39,921 nucleotides of DNA, from the NCBI GenBank assembly GCA_002841275.1, contig PHET01000020.1, positions 4,869 through 44,789 on the forward strand, in the 5' to 3' direction. Shown one piece after another: positions 25,317 to 32,754 of the stretch (position 1 is its first letter; each line of letters begins with the position of its first letter). A model generated the notes under the pieces. That model was given only the letters and a program-made list of their open reading frames with translations. It had not been told where the DNA came from and did not search any database. A program made the position numbers and the translations under genes. The stretch is from Actinobacteria bacterium HGW-Actinobacteria-7 (GTDB lineage: Bacteria; Actinomycetota; Coriobacteriia; Anaerosomatales; PHET01).

Positions 25317-27443
25317 CTAGTGGACCGCGCAAGCGATGCACGGATCGAATGACTGGGCTACACGCAGCGCCTCGACGCCACCACCGGCACCGCCAGCGAT
25401 GAACGCACCAGCACCGCCCTTGGCAACGGTCTTGGTGGGCAAGTACGGAATACCGCCGTTGCTCGCCATGGCCGCTTCCATGGGACCACGCACGTCGTTC
25501 GCATCCTTGGGGGAGGCGTTCCACGTGGTGGGAACGATGCACTGGTAGCGAAGGATCTTGCCTGCGCCATCGATGCTGCACATATGCATAAGCGCACCGC
25601 GAGGTGCCTCACTGGCACCAAAGCCCTCGGCGCCACCTGGGGCAGCCTGCTTCGAAATGAAGGTGTCTGCCGTGCCAAGAGCGTCAAGCGCTGCCAACCA
25701 ACCGCCGCCGGTCCACGTGATGGGATCGAGGCCGTTGGTACCCGGGGTGAACCCGCCGATCATCTTCTGGATCAGCACGAACGACTCGAGCGGACGTGAG
25801 CGCAGGCGGTCGATGGTCGACGCGCCGCCCTTGAGGTTGTACACCCAACCGGCCACAGCACCAAGAATGACGGCACTGGGAAGGCCGTAGGCCAGCGCGA
25901 TCGTGGACTGCGTGATGTCCGCGATGTTGATGTTGGCTGATGCGTAAGACGTGGTACCAGCGTTGGTGACGGTCCAGTCCTGAGCAGCACCCACAAGGCC
26001 AAGCGCCGTGAGGTCCGCGTTGAACTTCAGCGTAGCAAGCCCGCTGCGCACGCACGCGACCGCGAGGTCGGGTCCGATGAGCGCGGGGTTGAGGCCAGTG
26101 TCGCCCCCAACGGTCTTGGCATACGCCGTGTAGCTCGGAACCGTCGTCCGCAGGTACACGCCGTCCTGGATGACGCCGGCAACGAAGAGGCGAGCCATGG
26201 GGCCGACCTCCATCGGGTGGCCGTCCCAGCGAGGTGCCTTAATCCAAGAGTACTTGTCGACGTCGTCGCGTACGGGAATGGTGCGCATCTCGGTGGCCGG
26301 CTCGGTGATGTCAGCAGCGACAACAACCGGTGCGCCGTTGGCATCAAGCTCGGTGACGCTACCTGCGTAGCGCGAGTACTTGATGTGCTCCTTGAGATTC
26401 GCGTAGACATCATCCTTGGTGATGGGCAGAGTCGCCGCGCCAAGGCCAACCTTGTATCCACGAGCCGAACCGAGCGTGCCATCCGTCTGCGGGAACGCAC
26501 CCCACGCCAGGAAGTTGCCACAACCCGCGCCGTAGCCTTCGCACGTGCCGAAGGGGCTGGAGACGTTGTTGACGTTGTCGTACTCGGGATAGAGCGCACC
26601 CAGAGCGAGGAACAACGGCACGAACTCCTGGATGATGAAGTTGCCGATCTCTTCCATCATCGAGCGGTACATCGTGCACTTGGACGTGAGTACCTCGTCC
26701 TTGTCGGTGGTCACACCACCGGCAACGAAGCAGGAAGTCATGGGCATACGGCCTGCGAACAGGGCGCCCGCCTCGAACGTGAGACGGCGGATGCGCAATG
26801 CCTTCACATACTGCTTGATGACGGCCGACCACAGGTCTACGGAGAAGCCTTCATCATCCAACGGGAGCGTGGCGCCGGCCTGAGCAGGCTGGCTCGCGTT
26901 GGTCGTAGCGGCAACACCCTTGCCGGTTGCCCTGAGCAGCGGGTGATAGAAGCTGTCATCGAAGTACGGCGTCCAAGGCGGAATGTTGGGACCCTGGATG
27001 TAGCTGGGGGCCGCAAGGTGATACGAGTGGGTGATGTGCGACATCAGGAACTCAGCTGAGAGCACGAGGTTTCTGATGTGCAGCGCCTTGGCCGGGATAC
27101 CCTGGCCATCGGGTACGTCAACCGTGCTCGTACCGTCAGCACTGCTGAGCTGCTGCCCGCCTGCGACCCACGTCTGGAAGCTGTCGTTGTAGCCCAGAAC
27201 GTTGTCGGCTGCGAATGTGGAGGTCTGGCCGTGAGGCACAGGGCACACACCGCAGATACGCTGGGTGAACGTGATAGCGTCGTTCACTTCACGGCCGATG
27301 AGGAAGTTCTCAAAACCGCGCCACAGGTTACCGTGGACATCGGCTTCGGTGACCATATTGGTCGCGTCATCAACCGTAAGCTTGACGCCGAGGTGACCTT
27401 CGATACGTGAGATCGGGTCGACCTCTCTGGTTACACTAGCCAT
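25317..27443 (-). CDS. [NiFe]-hydrogenase large subunit lacking the C-terminal maturation peptide
   Basis: The 708-residue protein binds the Ni-Fe site. The L1 motif R62-I-C-G-V-C67-P-V-P-H71 and the C-terminal D700-P-C-I-A-C-A-V-H708 supply the four cysteine ligands. ISRIEGHL near the start is also typical. The stop codon comes directly after the final His, the point where a protease normally cuts a C-terminal extension, so no proteolytic step seems needed. At 708 residues it is longer than most group 1 large subunits (about 550-600). It is exported with the Tat-signalled small subunit and oxidises H2. Gene order (small, large, cytochrome) and lack of a cytochrome b suggest a Coriobacteriia-type group 1 uptake enzyme (inference). 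Confidence 0.95.
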   Translation of the reverse strand: MASVTREVDPISRIEGHLGVKLTVDDATNMVTEADVHGNLWRGFENFLIGREVNDAITFTQRICGVCPVPHGQTSTFAADNVLGYNDSFQTWVAGGQQLSSADGTSTVDVPDGQGIPAKALHIRNLVLSAEFLMSHITHSYHLAAPSYIQGPNIPPWTPYFDDSFYHPLLRATGKGVAATTNASQPAQAGATLPLDDEGFSVDLWSAVIKQYVKALRIRRLTFEAGALFAGRMPMTSCFVAGGVTTDKDEVLTSKCTMYRSMMEEIGNFIIQEFVPLFLALGALYPEYDNVNNVSSPFGTCEGYGAGCGNFLAWGAFPQTDGTLGSARGYKVGLGAATLPITKDDVYANLKEHIKYSRYAGSVTELDANGAPVVVAADITEPATEMRTIPVRDDVDKYSWIKAPRWDGHPMEVGPMARLFVAGVIQDGVYLRTTVPSYTAYAKTVGGDTGLNPALIGPDLAVACVRSGLATLKFNADLTALGLVGAAQDWTVTNAGTTSYASANINIADITQSTIALAYGLPSAVILGAVAGWVYNLKGGASTIDRLRSRPLESFVLIQKMIGGFTPGTNGLDPITWTGGGWLAALDALGTADTFISKQAAPGGAEGFGASEAPRGALMHMCSIDGAGKILRYQCIVPTTWNASPKDANDVRGPMEAAMASNGGIPYLPTKTVAKGGAGAFIAGGAGGGVEALRVAQSFDPCIACAVH

Positions 27444-27468
27444 CTATCTCTTCCCTCCTTCCTTTCCT

Positions 27469-28848
27469 CTAACGGACGATGAACGGCAGGAAAGCGTCGG
27501 GGTAGCCCTGCTCCGTGCAAGCCATGCACGGGTGGCCGCCGGCAACGCAGTTGCCGCCCTTGCCGCTGTTGATGCCGCCAACGCCGTAGTCGAGCGTAGC
27601 GTCGTTGCGGGGATGCTGGGAGTTCCAACCATGCACAGCACAGAGCGTCATGGTCTGGGGGCCCTTGCAGCCGATGAGCTGCAGACAACCCGGATCGCCC
27701 GGCTTCGTCGCGAAGTTGTTGTTGCGCCAGTGCACGTAACGCTTGCAGTACGGGCCGTGAAGCGGCACGCCGTAGACGGCCTTGAGTCTGCGCTGATCGT
27801 CCACCGCAGCCGTGTTGATCGACTTGTCGGCGTTCAGAACGCCCAGAGGCTGGGTCGGCTGCGTGAAGTCAACAAGCCACGCGACGACCGTAAGGATGAA
27901 CCACCACGGGTTGGTGGGACAGCCCGGTACGTTGATGACCTTGTTGGATGCCGCGATGCCGTTCGCGCCCTGCGTGCGGAGATACTCGTAGGTGCCCAAG
28001 GCGCCGGTCTGGCTGCCCTTGAGGCCACTGACGGGGTTCTTCACGACAGGAGAGACGCATGCCGGATAGCCGCCGAACGTGGCGCACTGGCCGATAGGCA
28101 CGATCGCCTTGCAGCTGGGATCGGTGGCGAGATCGCGAATGACCTCGTCCATCTTGTGATCGCCGGCGCCGGTCTCCGGCTTGCCGATTGAACACCATGC
28201 GGCGTCGCCGGTCTTGTTCCACATACCGCCGCCATCGCTAGGCTGGATTGCGCCCTCGACGACGAGCACGAACGGGGTGGAGCCAGGGGTGAGGCGAAGC
28301 TGATTCAACCACTGGTACGCCAAGTCCCCGCCCATGTTCATGACGGTCTCATGGTACTGAAGGTCGATGAAGTCGATGAGTACGTCGGCGATGTTCGCCA
28401 CGAACGCGCTCTTGCCGCCGTTACCGCCGGCGCTCTCGAAGTCAGAGCCGACAATCCCATTGGTCTCGAAAAGGGTGCGGTGACCGTACGGGTGACCCGC
28501 ACCGGTCTCCTTGGTGATGCCGAGCGCGCCAGCAGTGATCGTGCCGGCAACGTTCCCGCCATCGCCGTTGCCTCCAACAGCGAGATCGAGGGCCTTGAGC
28601 GTCGAAATCGACGTACCCTCGACGGCGGTGCCTCTGACGTCTTCGAAGAGACTCAGAAGCGAGGTCGAGCAGCCTGTGCACTCTGCGCCGTGAACCCAAA
28701 CCACCTTGGGCTTGTCAGTCCACGCGCCGCTCCATACGGAACCATGGGCGAATGCCTGGGTGACCTGCGCGAGGTCAACCTGGCTCATTCCCATGGCTGC
28801 TGCCAGGGTGCTCAACCGGGTGACAAACTGTCTCCTGGTTATCGCCAT
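27469..28848 (-). CDS. [NiFe]-hydrogenase small subunit with Tat signal
   Basis: The 459-residue protein has an N-terminal Tat signal (TRRQFVTRL). The proximal Fe-S cluster motif is ECTGCSTSLL (Cys57, Cys60), with further ligands in IGQCATFGG and NVPGCPTNPWW. Medial and distal cluster cysteines lie in GPYCKRY, GCLQLIGCKGPQT and the final HPCMACTEQGYPD. About 25 extra residues, including DYGVGGINSGKGG, separate WN from the last Cys motif. The protein ends without the hydrophobic C-terminal anchor seen in membrane-bound group 1 enzymes. It transfers electrons from the Ni-Fe site, probably to the hexahaem cytochrome of the same operon. GAAGGAGG lies ten bases before the ATG. Confidence 0.95.
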   Translation of the reverse strand: MAITRRQFVTRLSTLAAAMGMSQVDLAQVTQAFAHGSVWSGAWTDKPKVVWVHGAECTGCSTSLLSLFEDVRGTAVEGTSISTLKALDLAVGGNGDGGNVAGTITAGALGITKETGAGHPYGHRTLFETNGIVGSDFESAGGNGGKSAFVANIADVLIDFIDLQYHETVMNMGGDLAYQWLNQLRLTPGSTPFVLVVEGAIQPSDGGGMWNKTGDAAWCSIGKPETGAGDHKMDEVIRDLATDPSCKAIVPIGQCATFGGYPACVSPVVKNPVSGLKGSQTGALGTYEYLRTQGANGIAASNKVINVPGCPTNPWWFILTVVAWLVDFTQPTQPLGVLNADKSINTAAVDDQRRLKAVYGVPLHGPYCKRYVHWRNNNFATKPGDPGCLQLIGCKGPQTMTLCAVHGWNSQHPRNDATLDYGVGGINSGKGGNCVAGGHPCMACTEQGYPDAFLPFIVR

Positions 28849-28894
28849 TCCTTACAAACCTCCTTCACACACACTAGGGGTGCTTGCGGTTCCT

Positions 28895-28956
28895 CGATGG
28901 GAAATGGAACAGGCCACCTCCTTATAGTCCCATCGTGGACGGGAGGAGGCGGCCTG
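28895..28956 (-). promoter_or_regulatory. Structured leader RNA of the hydrogenase operon
   Basis: In minus-strand RNA a 13-bp hairpin forms: CAGGCCGCCUCCU (28956-28944) with AGGAGGUGGCCUG (28922-28910), one G-U pair and a 21-nt loop. Its 3' arm hides a Shine-Dalgarno-like AAGGAGGUG. The loop contains CGAUGGGA (28935-28928), exactly complementary to UCCCAUCG (28902-28895) downstream. Either a pseudoknot or a competing fold is possible. The G-U pair shows that pairing is better as minus-strand RNA than as the plus strand. No known riboswitch class is recognised. Confidence 0.55.
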
Positions 28957-29091
28957 CTGTGCATGAAACACAGTTCGGTTCGGGTTCAGGACACGCATGG
29001 TACGTTCAGCGGTGTCCTGGATCCGCGGGCCCGATTGCCGGCTCCGACCCATCGTGCTGTCTATGCGGTTATTCAACTCACATGCGAACCC

Positions 29092-29149
29092 ATGTAACGT
29101 CTGTTACATTGTCCCGCTACATCGTACGAGCGTGCACGTGAGTGGTCAA
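29092..29149 (-). promoter_or_regulatory. Hydrogenase operon promoter with downstream palindromic operator
   Basis: On the minus strand: TTGACC (29149-29144), 17-bp spacer, TACGAT (29126-29121). Eleven bases later comes the perfect inverted repeat ATGTAAC-N4-GTTACAT (29109-29092), at about +5 to +22, where a bound protein would block transcription. The leader to hydS would be about 265 nt. The rest of the 312-bp gap holds the leader hairpin and no supported gene. Confidence 0.65.
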
Positions 29150-29160
29150 CAACATACTCC

Positions 29161-30672
29161 TTAATCTTTGTTGACGGGAGACCCCGCCGACTTGACTTCA
29201 GACTTGCGCTGTCGAGCGATGAACTCAAGGTGATCCACGGACTCAACCTCGAGCACCCGCGCAACCCGTCGGATCTCAGGGTCCTCAGCGCAGAACAACT
29301 TGGCGCGCTGCGCTATTGAAAGCAATACCGCGTCATGCCATTCCAGCTTGTAGCGGTCCTTGAGCGCCGTCGCGTCGGACTCCGAATGCTCAACCGGGTG
29401 AAGCAGCTCCGAGAGATCCACGTCGCCCTGCTTGACGTCCTTGAACAGCTCGTAGTCTTCGGGCGTGACCTCCCAGCGCACGCGGCGCTGAGGCATGAGC
29501 TGCAGCTCTTCGAGCGCGATCATCGCTTCAACGAACTCACGCGTCGCGAAGTAGCGGCGGCGGCGCAGGAACAGGAGAAGCGGTAGCAGCAGGAGCGGAG
29601 AGAGGCACAGCGCCCAGCCCGTGGGCGTCTTTGGCATGGGAACCGGGCTGAGCGCCTCGGGCCAACCCCATACCTGGATACGCCCGTTGACCGTGTCCGC
29701 GATGTAGATTCGGCGACGCGCGTCGATCGAGACATCGTTGGGGTAGCTGAACTGCCCCTCCAAGACGCCCTGCTCGCCGAAGCTCAGAATGCGCTGGCCC
29801 TTATCGGCATCCCAGATGGTTGCATCGTGTGAAAGTGTGTCCGCGACGACGATCCTGCGCGGCTCGGTCTTTGTCAGCTTGGGAAGGAAGTCAAACCCGC
29901 GGGGCAGCCCCTGGGTCAGAACGATGCGGAGGAACTCACCGTCCAGCGAGAACACCTGTATCCGCCGGTTGTTGGAGTCGGCTATCCACACCTCGTCGCC
30001 GCTGACCTTCACCGAGTTCGGGAACTGGAAGATCGCCTCGCCCTGCTTCGCATCCTCGACCAGTCCGGCAGTACCCACGCTCTTCTTGAAGGTCCCGTTC
30101 TTGTCGAAGATCAGAAGCCTGTGACCGTTCAGTATCTCTGTCACATACAGCGATCCGTCGGGGGCAAACGCGAGCGCAACCGGAGCCCACTGAGCGCCAC
30201 CGGTGTCGAACTTGGGCAGCTCCGACTTAGGCAGCTTGGGATTGAACTCTCGTAGGAACTTCCCTGATGCCGAGAAGATCTCCACGGCTCTCAGTCGCCG
30301 GTCTGATACATAGAACTCACCCGAAACCGGATTGCGCGCGACGTAGAGCGGGGTCACCAGCTTCCCCTTGCCCCAGATCGCGACCCGATCGCCCTCGGCG
30401 GTGAACACGTCAAGGGTTCCTCGGGCGGCGTCTGTCACGAATGCACGCCCTCCGGCGACAAGAACACCGATGGGCCGAGCAAGACGCTGCGCCCCGTCCC
30501 CGCTGAACGAGAACAGATACTGGGGCTGTGCGAGCAGCTCGGCTTGGTTGAACTGGATGTCGAGCCCCAACTTCCGCGACGCGCGGTAGTTGAGATACGC
30601 CACTCCGAGGAGGGCCAGCAACAGAACCAGAATCACGATGGTGACTATCAAACGAGTGCGTTTGCGCGACAT
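29161..30672 (-). CDS. NHL-repeat beta-propeller membrane protein with cytoplasmic PIN-like tail
   Basis: The 503-residue protein has an N-terminal membrane helix (about 9-27). An extracytoplasmic six-bladed NHL-type propeller (about 50-345) shows repeats such as RPIGVLVAGGRAFVTDAARGTLDVF (core AFVTDAARG), LYVTEILNGHRLLIF, VWIADSNNRRIQVF and IYIADTVNGRIQVWG. A second membrane helix (GWALCLSPLLLLPLLLFL) leads to a cytoplasmic domain of about 130 residues. Its end (WHDAVLLSIAQRAKLFCAEDPEIRRVARVLEVESVDHLEF) is described by its core DAVLLSIAQ and RRVARVLEV, which resemble the C-terminal half of PIN domains. The role is unknown, perhaps a scaffold for envelope electron-transfer proteins. The TPR gene lies 55 bp upstream. 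Confidence 0.8.
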   Translation of the reverse strand: MSRKRTRLIVTIVILVLLLALLGVAYLNYRASRKLGLDIQFNQAELLAQPQYLFSFSGDGAQRLARPIGVLVAGGRAFVTDAARGTLDVFTAEGDRVAIWGKGKLVTPLYVARNPVSGEFYVSDRRLRAVEIFSASGKFLREFNPKLPKSELPKFDTGGAQWAPVALAFAPDGSLYVTEILNGHRLLIFDKNGTFKKSVGTAGLVEDAKQGEAIFQFPNSVKVSGDEVWIADSNNRRIQVFSLDGEFLRIVLTQGLPRGFDFLPKLTKTEPRRIVVADTLSHDATIWDADKGQRILSFGEQGVLEGQFSYPNDVSIDARRRIYIADTVNGRIQVWGWPEALSPVPMPKTPTGWALCLSPLLLLPLLLFLRRRRYFATREFVEAMIALEELQLMPQRRVRWEVTPEDYELFKDVKQGDVDLSELLHPVEHSESDATALKDRYKLEWHDAVLLSIAQRAKLFCAEDPEIRRVARVLEVESVDHLEFIARQRKSEVKSAGSPVNKD

Positions 30673-30727
30673 TCCGACATCCTTCGGCTCGAGCGTTCAG
30701 CGGGCCCCTCAGAAGAGTATCGCTGGT

Positions 30728-31753
30728 CTATGGCGTGGTCGACTGGGTGATTCTCTTGGCCTCAGCGTTCTTGGGATCGAGCTTCAGCGCCTCTCTGGCA
30801 ACGGTCTGCGCGGACTTGACGTCACCGCGCGAAACCAGTGCCCGCGCCTGAGCAAGAATCGCCTCCACGCTTGTAGGATCGATCTGTCGGGCCAGGAGCG
30901 CCTCATCCACGGCATCGGTATCGCGGCCAGCCGCCAGCGCTTCCTTCGAACGCTTGATCGCGTCATCAAGCGTGCCGAGCTTGGCGAAGGCCGTCTTGGC
31001 CAACTCCGAATCGGGGGCGAGGTCGACGGCCTTGCGCAGATGCACCGCGGCGTTGATACGGTCTTTGCGCTCAAGGAGCAGCACGCCGTACAGGTAGTGC
31101 GCCTCAGCGTAGTTGGGGTCGAACGCCAGCGCCGCATCCAGCTGTTCGAGAGCGGCGTCATCGTCGCCCAAACCGTGCAGCGCGTTCGCAAGCAGGTAGT
31201 AGGTGGTCGAGGAGTCCTTCTTGATGCGCAGCGAACCCTTGAAGTACCCTGCTGCCTCTTCGTACCGGCGATCATCCAACGCGATCTCACCCAAGTGGAA
31301 GAACGCCACCCCGCGGCGCTGGTTGATCGCTTCGTACGTGGATCCGGTCGTCAGGTCGACTACCTTGTTGAAGTACTTCTCGGCGTTGGTTCGGTCTTTG
31401 GCTTCCATGGCGACAAGCCCGAGGTCGAGCCATGCGCCCGTGTGCTTCTCGTCAAGCTTCACAGCGGCCTTGAACTGCTGAGTTGCTTCCTTGAGCATGC
31501 CGGCGGTCGCCAGCGCCTCGCCGTAGCGGACGCGGCCCGCAGCGCTGTTGGGCTGGGCCTTGACGAACTTCTCGAGTTCCCCGAGTGCGCGCTGCGCGGG
31601 CGTCGCAGTGGACTCTTCCTGGCGCGTCTGCCAAATGGTGTATCCGAGCAAGCCGCCCAGACCCAGTATCGCCGCAACAAGAGCGACGACCACCCATCTG
31701 AGTGCGCTATCGACGTTGCGGCGCGACGGGCGGACTTCAGTCTCTTCGGTCAT
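30728..31753 (-). CDS. TPR-repeat membrane protein
   Basis: The 341-residue protein has a short cytoplasmic N-terminus and one membrane helix (VVVALVAAILGLGGLLGYTIW). At least six TPR units run from about residue 50 to the end; good examples are ATQQFKAAVKLDEKHTGAWL, AAGYFKGSLRIK and AALEQLDAALAFDPNYAEAHY. TPR domains bind proteins, so this is probably an assembly factor at the outer face of the membrane. The promoter upstream carries the same palindrome as the hydrogenase promoter, which ties this gene and the NHL gene to hydrogenase regulation. Confidence 0.85.
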   Translation of the reverse strand: MTEETEVRPSRRNVDSALRWVVVALVAAILGLGGLLGYTIWQTRQEESTATPAQRALGELEKFVKAQPNSAAGRVRYGEALATAGMLKEATQQFKAAVKLDEKHTGAWLDLGLVAMEAKDRTNAEKYFNKVVDLTTGSTYEAINQRRGVAFFHLGEIALDDRRYEEAAGYFKGSLRIKKDSSTTYYLLANALHGLGDDDAALEQLDAALAFDPNYAEAHYLYGVLLLERKDRINAAVHLRKAVDLAPDSELAKTAFAKLGTLDDAIKRSKEALAAGRDTDAVDEALLARQIDPTSVEAILAQARALVSRGDVKSAQTVAREALKLDPKNAEAKRITQSTTP

Positions 31754-31811
31754 GTACTTCCCTTACCCTTTGCTCGTTATGAAACGGGATCTGCCGGGAC
31801 CCCAGGATGCT

Positions 31812-31858
31812 TGTAACGAATGTTACACACCATACTCGCGGAATCTCAGCTCCGTCAA
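31812..31858 (-). promoter_or_regulatory. TPR/NHL operon promoter overlapped by the shared palindrome
   Basis: On the minus strand: TTGACG (31858-31853), 18-bp spacer, TATGGT (31834-31829). One base later comes TGTAAC-N4-GTTACA (31827-31812), covering the likely start point. Both this promoter and the hydrogenase promoter read TTGTTGAC at the -35, and both have the palindrome downstream of the -10, as expected for repressor sites. Confidence 0.65.
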
Positions 31859-31908
31859 CAACGAAGACTGCGCCGATTCCGCCCTGTTGTCACCGCTATC
31901 CACACAAT

Positions 31909-32754
31909 CTACGGAAGCTGATTGGCGGCCGCCTTGAGTGCCGACTTGAGCCCTGACGGGGGCTCTCCGGACTTTCCGGACATCTCCAACACGACCATGA
32001 CCGCCCCGTCCACAAAGCCCAGAGCGCCGTAGCGCTGCCCGTCCGTACCGAAGTACACGTCGTGTCCATTGAGCTTGAACGTATCAGAGTCGCGCGAGTA
32101 CACCCGTTTCACCTGAGCAGTCAGTCCCGAGTTGGCCAACTTCGCGCTGGGAAACTGCTCGACCGCGATGACGAACGATACAGCGTCCGATCCGCTGGCC
32201 GGCACGTACTGCCGAGCGATAGTGAGCGGGTCGACGGTGGGCCGGCTGGCCGTGAAGCCCGAGATCTTGTCCGGGGCCCACACGAGCAGCGATTCCGCCG
32301 GGCTGCCGGTGTCGGCATCGCCTGGCTTGTCCGGCGTAGAGGTGGTTGCCGCGGACCCTCCGGGCGAAGACGTGTCCGGTGCCGGCTTCCCTCCCCCAGC
32401 GATCGTGTCGAGCTGCGCTGCAGCTTTGGCGAATGCGGGGTCGATAGCGACGACCTGTTCGAGTGCCTTCTTCGCGGCGGCCATATCACCTGCCGCCAGT
32501 GCCTGCTGCGCCGCCTGGTACAGAGACTCAAGCTGCGCGTGGCGCGGACACAGGCGCGTGATCGTGCGCACCTTGTACTTGCCCGCATCTTGGGCCGGCA
32601 CCTTGACCGTATGAATGCCATCGGAGATGACTTCACCGTAGGTGCAGACGACCTTGGTGCCGGTGCGTACCTCGACTTGGGGTGCACACCCGGCACCGCC
32701 GAACAGCACCAACGCCAGGGCCAACACCGTGGTGGCACTGATCAAGCGTCTCAT
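31909..32754 (-). CDS. Lipoprotein with TPR-like segment
   Basis: The 281-residue protein has a lipoprotein signal peptide ending in the lipobox LFGGAGC. An N-terminal beta-rich part (about 28-70), a TPR-like helix pair (LYQAAQQALAAGDMAAAKKALEQVVAIDP), described by its core AAGDMAAAKKAL, a Pro/Ser/Gly-rich linker and a C-terminal domain starting WAPDKISGFTAS follow. Domain order matches the anchored protein at 21521-22306, so they are likely paralogues. It is anchored outside the cytoplasmic membrane; its function is unknown. The ATG overlaps the stop of the upstream membrane-protein gene by 4 bp, so the two are coupled. Confidence 0.78.
   Translation of the reverse strand: MRRLISATTVLALALVLFGGAGCAPQVEVRTGTKVVCTYGEVISDGIHTVKVPAQDAGKYKVRTITRLCPRHAQLESLYQAAQQALAAGDMAAAKKALEQVVAIDPAFAKAAAQLDTIAGGGKPAPDTSSPGGSAATTSTPDKPGDADTGSPAESLLVWAPDKISGFTASRPTVDPLTIARQYVPASGSDAVSFVIAVEQFPSAKLANSGLTAQVKRVYSRDSDTFKLNGHDVYFGTDGQRYGALGFVDGAVMVVLEMSGKSGEPPSGLKSALKAAANQLP

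Noticed and set aside
28852-29076. 74-residue ORF in the hydrogenase leader ending just before hydS
   Set aside because: No ribosome site at any of its ATGs and no recognisable domain. It may be chance; it also overlaps the RNA structure. Ribosome profiling could revive it.
29060-29109. Palindrome as a CRP/FNR class II activator site at -41.5
   Set aside because: No good -10 is found at the required distance downstream of either copy, whereas good -35/-10 pairs lie upstream of both.
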